A stretch of 6,155 nt of DNA, from positions 1-6,155 of the forward strand of contig USHL01000092.1 of assembly GCA_900554525.1 (NCBI GenBank), given 5' to 3'. The notes beneath the pieces were generated by a model. The model ran no database searches, was not told the DNA's origin, and saw only the letters and a program-made list of their open reading frames with translations. Each line of letters starts with the position of its first letter. Within the stretch, counting starts at the first letter, position 1. The translations under genes were made by a program, and so were the position numbers. This document shows positions 6,085-6,155 of this stretch, in pieces. The DNA is from an uncultured Oscillospiraceae bacterium. Its GTDB lineage: Bacteria > Bacillota > Clostridia > Oscillospirales > Acutalibacteraceae.

Positions 6085-6155
6085 ATGACTTTAAAAAAGA
6101 AAATCATAGTATTGCTCTCTGTGCTTTTGACAGTATTTATATTGCTTGCCGCGGC
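6085..6155 (+). CDS. Start of an unidentified exported or membrane-anchored protein (3' partial)
   Basis: An ATG lies 13 nt after the atpC stop, with AAAGGA at 6070-6075 (9 nt spacing), and the frame stays open to the window end. The 23 visible codons give a short lysine-rich start (TLKKK) and then a long hydrophobic run (IIVLLSVLLTVFILLAA). This is a signal peptide or N-terminal membrane anchor of a protein whose body lies outside the window, so I cannot identify the family. No terminator separates it from atpC, so it may be read through from the atp operon. The good ribosome binding site and sensible N-terminus support it as a real gene. Confidence 0.7.
   Translation, partial: MTLKKKIIVLLSVLLTVFILLAA

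Noticed and set aside
5517..6107. A 196-codon open frame on the - strand spanning the end of atpD, atpC and the following gap
   Set aside because: It runs antisense across two confirmed genes and the start of a third, with a low-complexity, unrecognisable translation and no convincing ribosome binding site seen.
6072..6110. Possible terminator after atpC
   Set aside because: The A-rich stretch near 6091-6102 codes for the lysines of the next gene. No GC-rich hairpin followed by a T-run is present.

Overview
The window holds a complete F-type ATP synthase operon read on the + strand. The order is atpB (a), atpE (c), atpF (b), atpH (delta), atpA (alpha), atpG (gamma), atpD (beta), atpC (epsilon), followed by the first 23 codons of an unidentified membrane-anchored or exported protein that runs off the right edge. 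Gene order, short intergenic gaps and the sequence style of the a and c subunits (an extra lysine/arginine-rich N-terminal membrane segment in a; a glycine-rich 69-residue c ending in an E-S-T-xx-Y motif) suggest an anaerobic Firmicute of the Clostridia, probably an Oscillospirales/Ruminococcaceae-like lineage. That placement is inferred from recalled family resemblance, not from a search.

Layout: 1-96 is open in the same frame as atpB and encodes a hydrophobic segment, so the true start of that reading frame may lie left of the window. atpB-atpE-atpF (97-1646) encode the membrane sector and the peripheral stalk. A very short delta gene (1661-1876) joins stalk to head. atpA-atpG-atpD-atpC (1890-6071) encode the F1 head, rotor shaft and inhibitory epsilon. 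Gaps are 13-20 nt or negative (1 nt overlap atpA/atpG, 4 nt overlap atpD/atpC), so one polycistronic message with translational coupling is expected. No internal promoter or terminator is apparent and no gene-free stretch longer than about 20 nt exists. The 13-nt gap after atpC has a good ribosome binding site and no terminator, so the downstream gene may be co-transcribed.

Together the products form the rotary enzyme that interconverts an ion gradient and ATP. In a fermentative anaerobe it may often run as an ATP-driven ion pump. All catalytic residues checked are present in alpha, beta, a and c, so the enzyme looks functional.

This is a housekeeping locus, and I see no defence system, mobile element, CRISPR or obviously new system. 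Points worth a second look: delta lacks its whole N-terminal domain; atpB may be fused to an upstream membrane segment; the c subunit carries most but not all of the sodium-binding signature; alpha has an arginine two residues after its arginine finger; and there is a perfect 9-bp inverted repeat inside atpD.
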